Assembly: GCA_930367205.1 (NCBI GenBank)
Contig: OV884015.1
Coordinates: 2,046,001-2,110,000, forward strand
Reading direction: 5' to 3'
Length of the DNA stretch: 64,000 nt
From: Acanthosoma haemorrhoidale
Taxonomy: Eukaryota; Arthropoda; Insecta; Hemiptera; Acanthosomatidae
Shown here: positions 63,439-64,000 of the stretch, one piece after another
Layout: every line of letters starts with the position of its first letter
Numbering within the stretch: the stretch's first letter is position 1
Translations under genes and position numbers: made by a program
The notes under the pieces: model-generated
What the model saw: only the letters and a program-made list of their open reading frames with translations
Told to the model about the DNA's origin: nothing
Database searches by the model: none

Positions 63439-64000
63439 GTTAGCTCTTGCCCTATTATGTTCTCCTGATACCAAAACAAAGAAAACATCTTTAAAAAGTC
63501 GAATATTAACAAAAATGCGTATTTCATAGCTAGTATGTTAGCTCATGCCCCATTATGTTCTCCTGATACCTGAACAAGAAAATATCGTCAAAAAGTTGAA
63601 TTTTTAAAAAAATGCGTATTTCTTAGCTACTACGTTAGCTCCTGCCTTATTATGTTCTCCGGATACCAAAACAAAGAAAATGTCATCAAAAAGTTAATTT
63701 TTTTTAAAAAAGAGTATTTTATAGCTGGTACGTTAGCTCCTGAACAATTATGTTCTCCTGATACGAAATCAAGAAAAATATTGTCAAAAAGTTGAATTTT
63801 TAAAAAATGCATATTTCATAGCTAGTACGTCAGCTCCTGCCCCATTATGTTCTCCTGATACGAAAACAACAAAAATATCGTCAAAAAGTCGAATTTTTAA
63901 AAAAATGGGTATTTCATAGCTGGCACGTTAGCTCCTGCTCTTTTATGTTCTCCTGATACTAAATCAAGGAAAATATCGTCAAAAAGTCAAATTTTTCGAA
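63439..64000. repeat. Satellite B block 26 (cut by window end)
   Basis: Five full monomers and part of a sixth, cut by the window edge. It follows the blocks at 50078 and 59107, including TTAGCTCATGCCCC, CTCCGGATACC and the GAAATCAAG monomer. Confidence 0.96.

Noticed and set aside
1..64000. CRISPR array
   Set aside because: The 95- and 97-bp units are contiguous and vary along their whole length. There are no unique spacers between short constant repeats and no cas genes.
1..64000. Assembly artefact as explanation for the near-identical cycles
   Set aside because: Copies carry private substitutions and differ by whole monomers, which a simple false duplication would not give. It cannot be excluded without reads, so the copy counts should be treated as provisional.
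1..64000. Telomeric repeats, rRNA spacer repeats or tRNA-derived repeats
   Set aside because: Neither monomer contains telomere-like G-rich words, rRNA sequence or the A and B boxes of a tRNA-type promoter.

Overview
The whole 64 kb window is satellite DNA. I see no gene, RNA gene, mobile element or unique sequence anywhere in it; the longest reading frame is 68 codons. Two unrelated AT-rich tandem repeats (about 35% GC) alternate from end to end. Family A has a 95-bp monomer and fills about 41.6 kb, roughly 400 standard monomers plus 20 longer variants. Family B has a monomer of about 97 bp and fills about 22.4 kb, roughly 220 monomers. The sequence consists of 26 A blocks and 26 B blocks in strict alternation, all in the same orientation. 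This points to a eukaryotic nuclear chromosome, most likely centromeric, pericentromeric or other heterochromatin. Nothing in the sequence identifies the species.

Family A carries three dyads per monomer: ATACGATCGTAT, the overlapping GTATCACGTGATAC around a CACGTG hexamer, and ACATCA-TT-TGATGT. A long form of A (136 bp) arose by partial duplication of 41 bp inside one monomer. Family B has a dyad at the monomer edge (AGCTA-GTACGT-TAGCT), two copies of CTCCTG 18 bp apart, and A/T tracts spaced by roughly one helical turn.

All 26 A-to-B junctions have the same sequence, so every cycle descends from one founding junction. B-to-A junctions fall into three classes: 18 of type 1, 4 of type 2 and 3 of type 3. 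Block lengths obey simple arithmetic. A blocks between a type 1 start and the common end measure 16 + 95n + 23 bp, with 136-bp monomers and single-base deletions accounting for the rest. Expansion and contraction have therefore happened in register.

Layout: 1-11341 holds two copies of a 7188-bp higher-order repeat, near-identical over about 4.15 kb. 10745-19497 is a mosaic of shorter cycles, including two of about 1.7 kb. 19498-30620 holds two copies of a cycle of about 5.8 kb. 29137-35948 holds a 3596-bp tandem repeat. 36747-40066 holds a 1405-bp cycle. 39556-49695 holds two copies of a 5166-bp repeat with nested 855-bp and 190-bp duplications. 50078-64000 holds three full copies and one partial copy of a 4.3-4.6 kb repeat, which differ only by whole monomers and scattered bases. 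The window is a record of repeated amplification at scales from 41 bp to 7 kb, and both edges lie inside repeats, so the array continues on each side.
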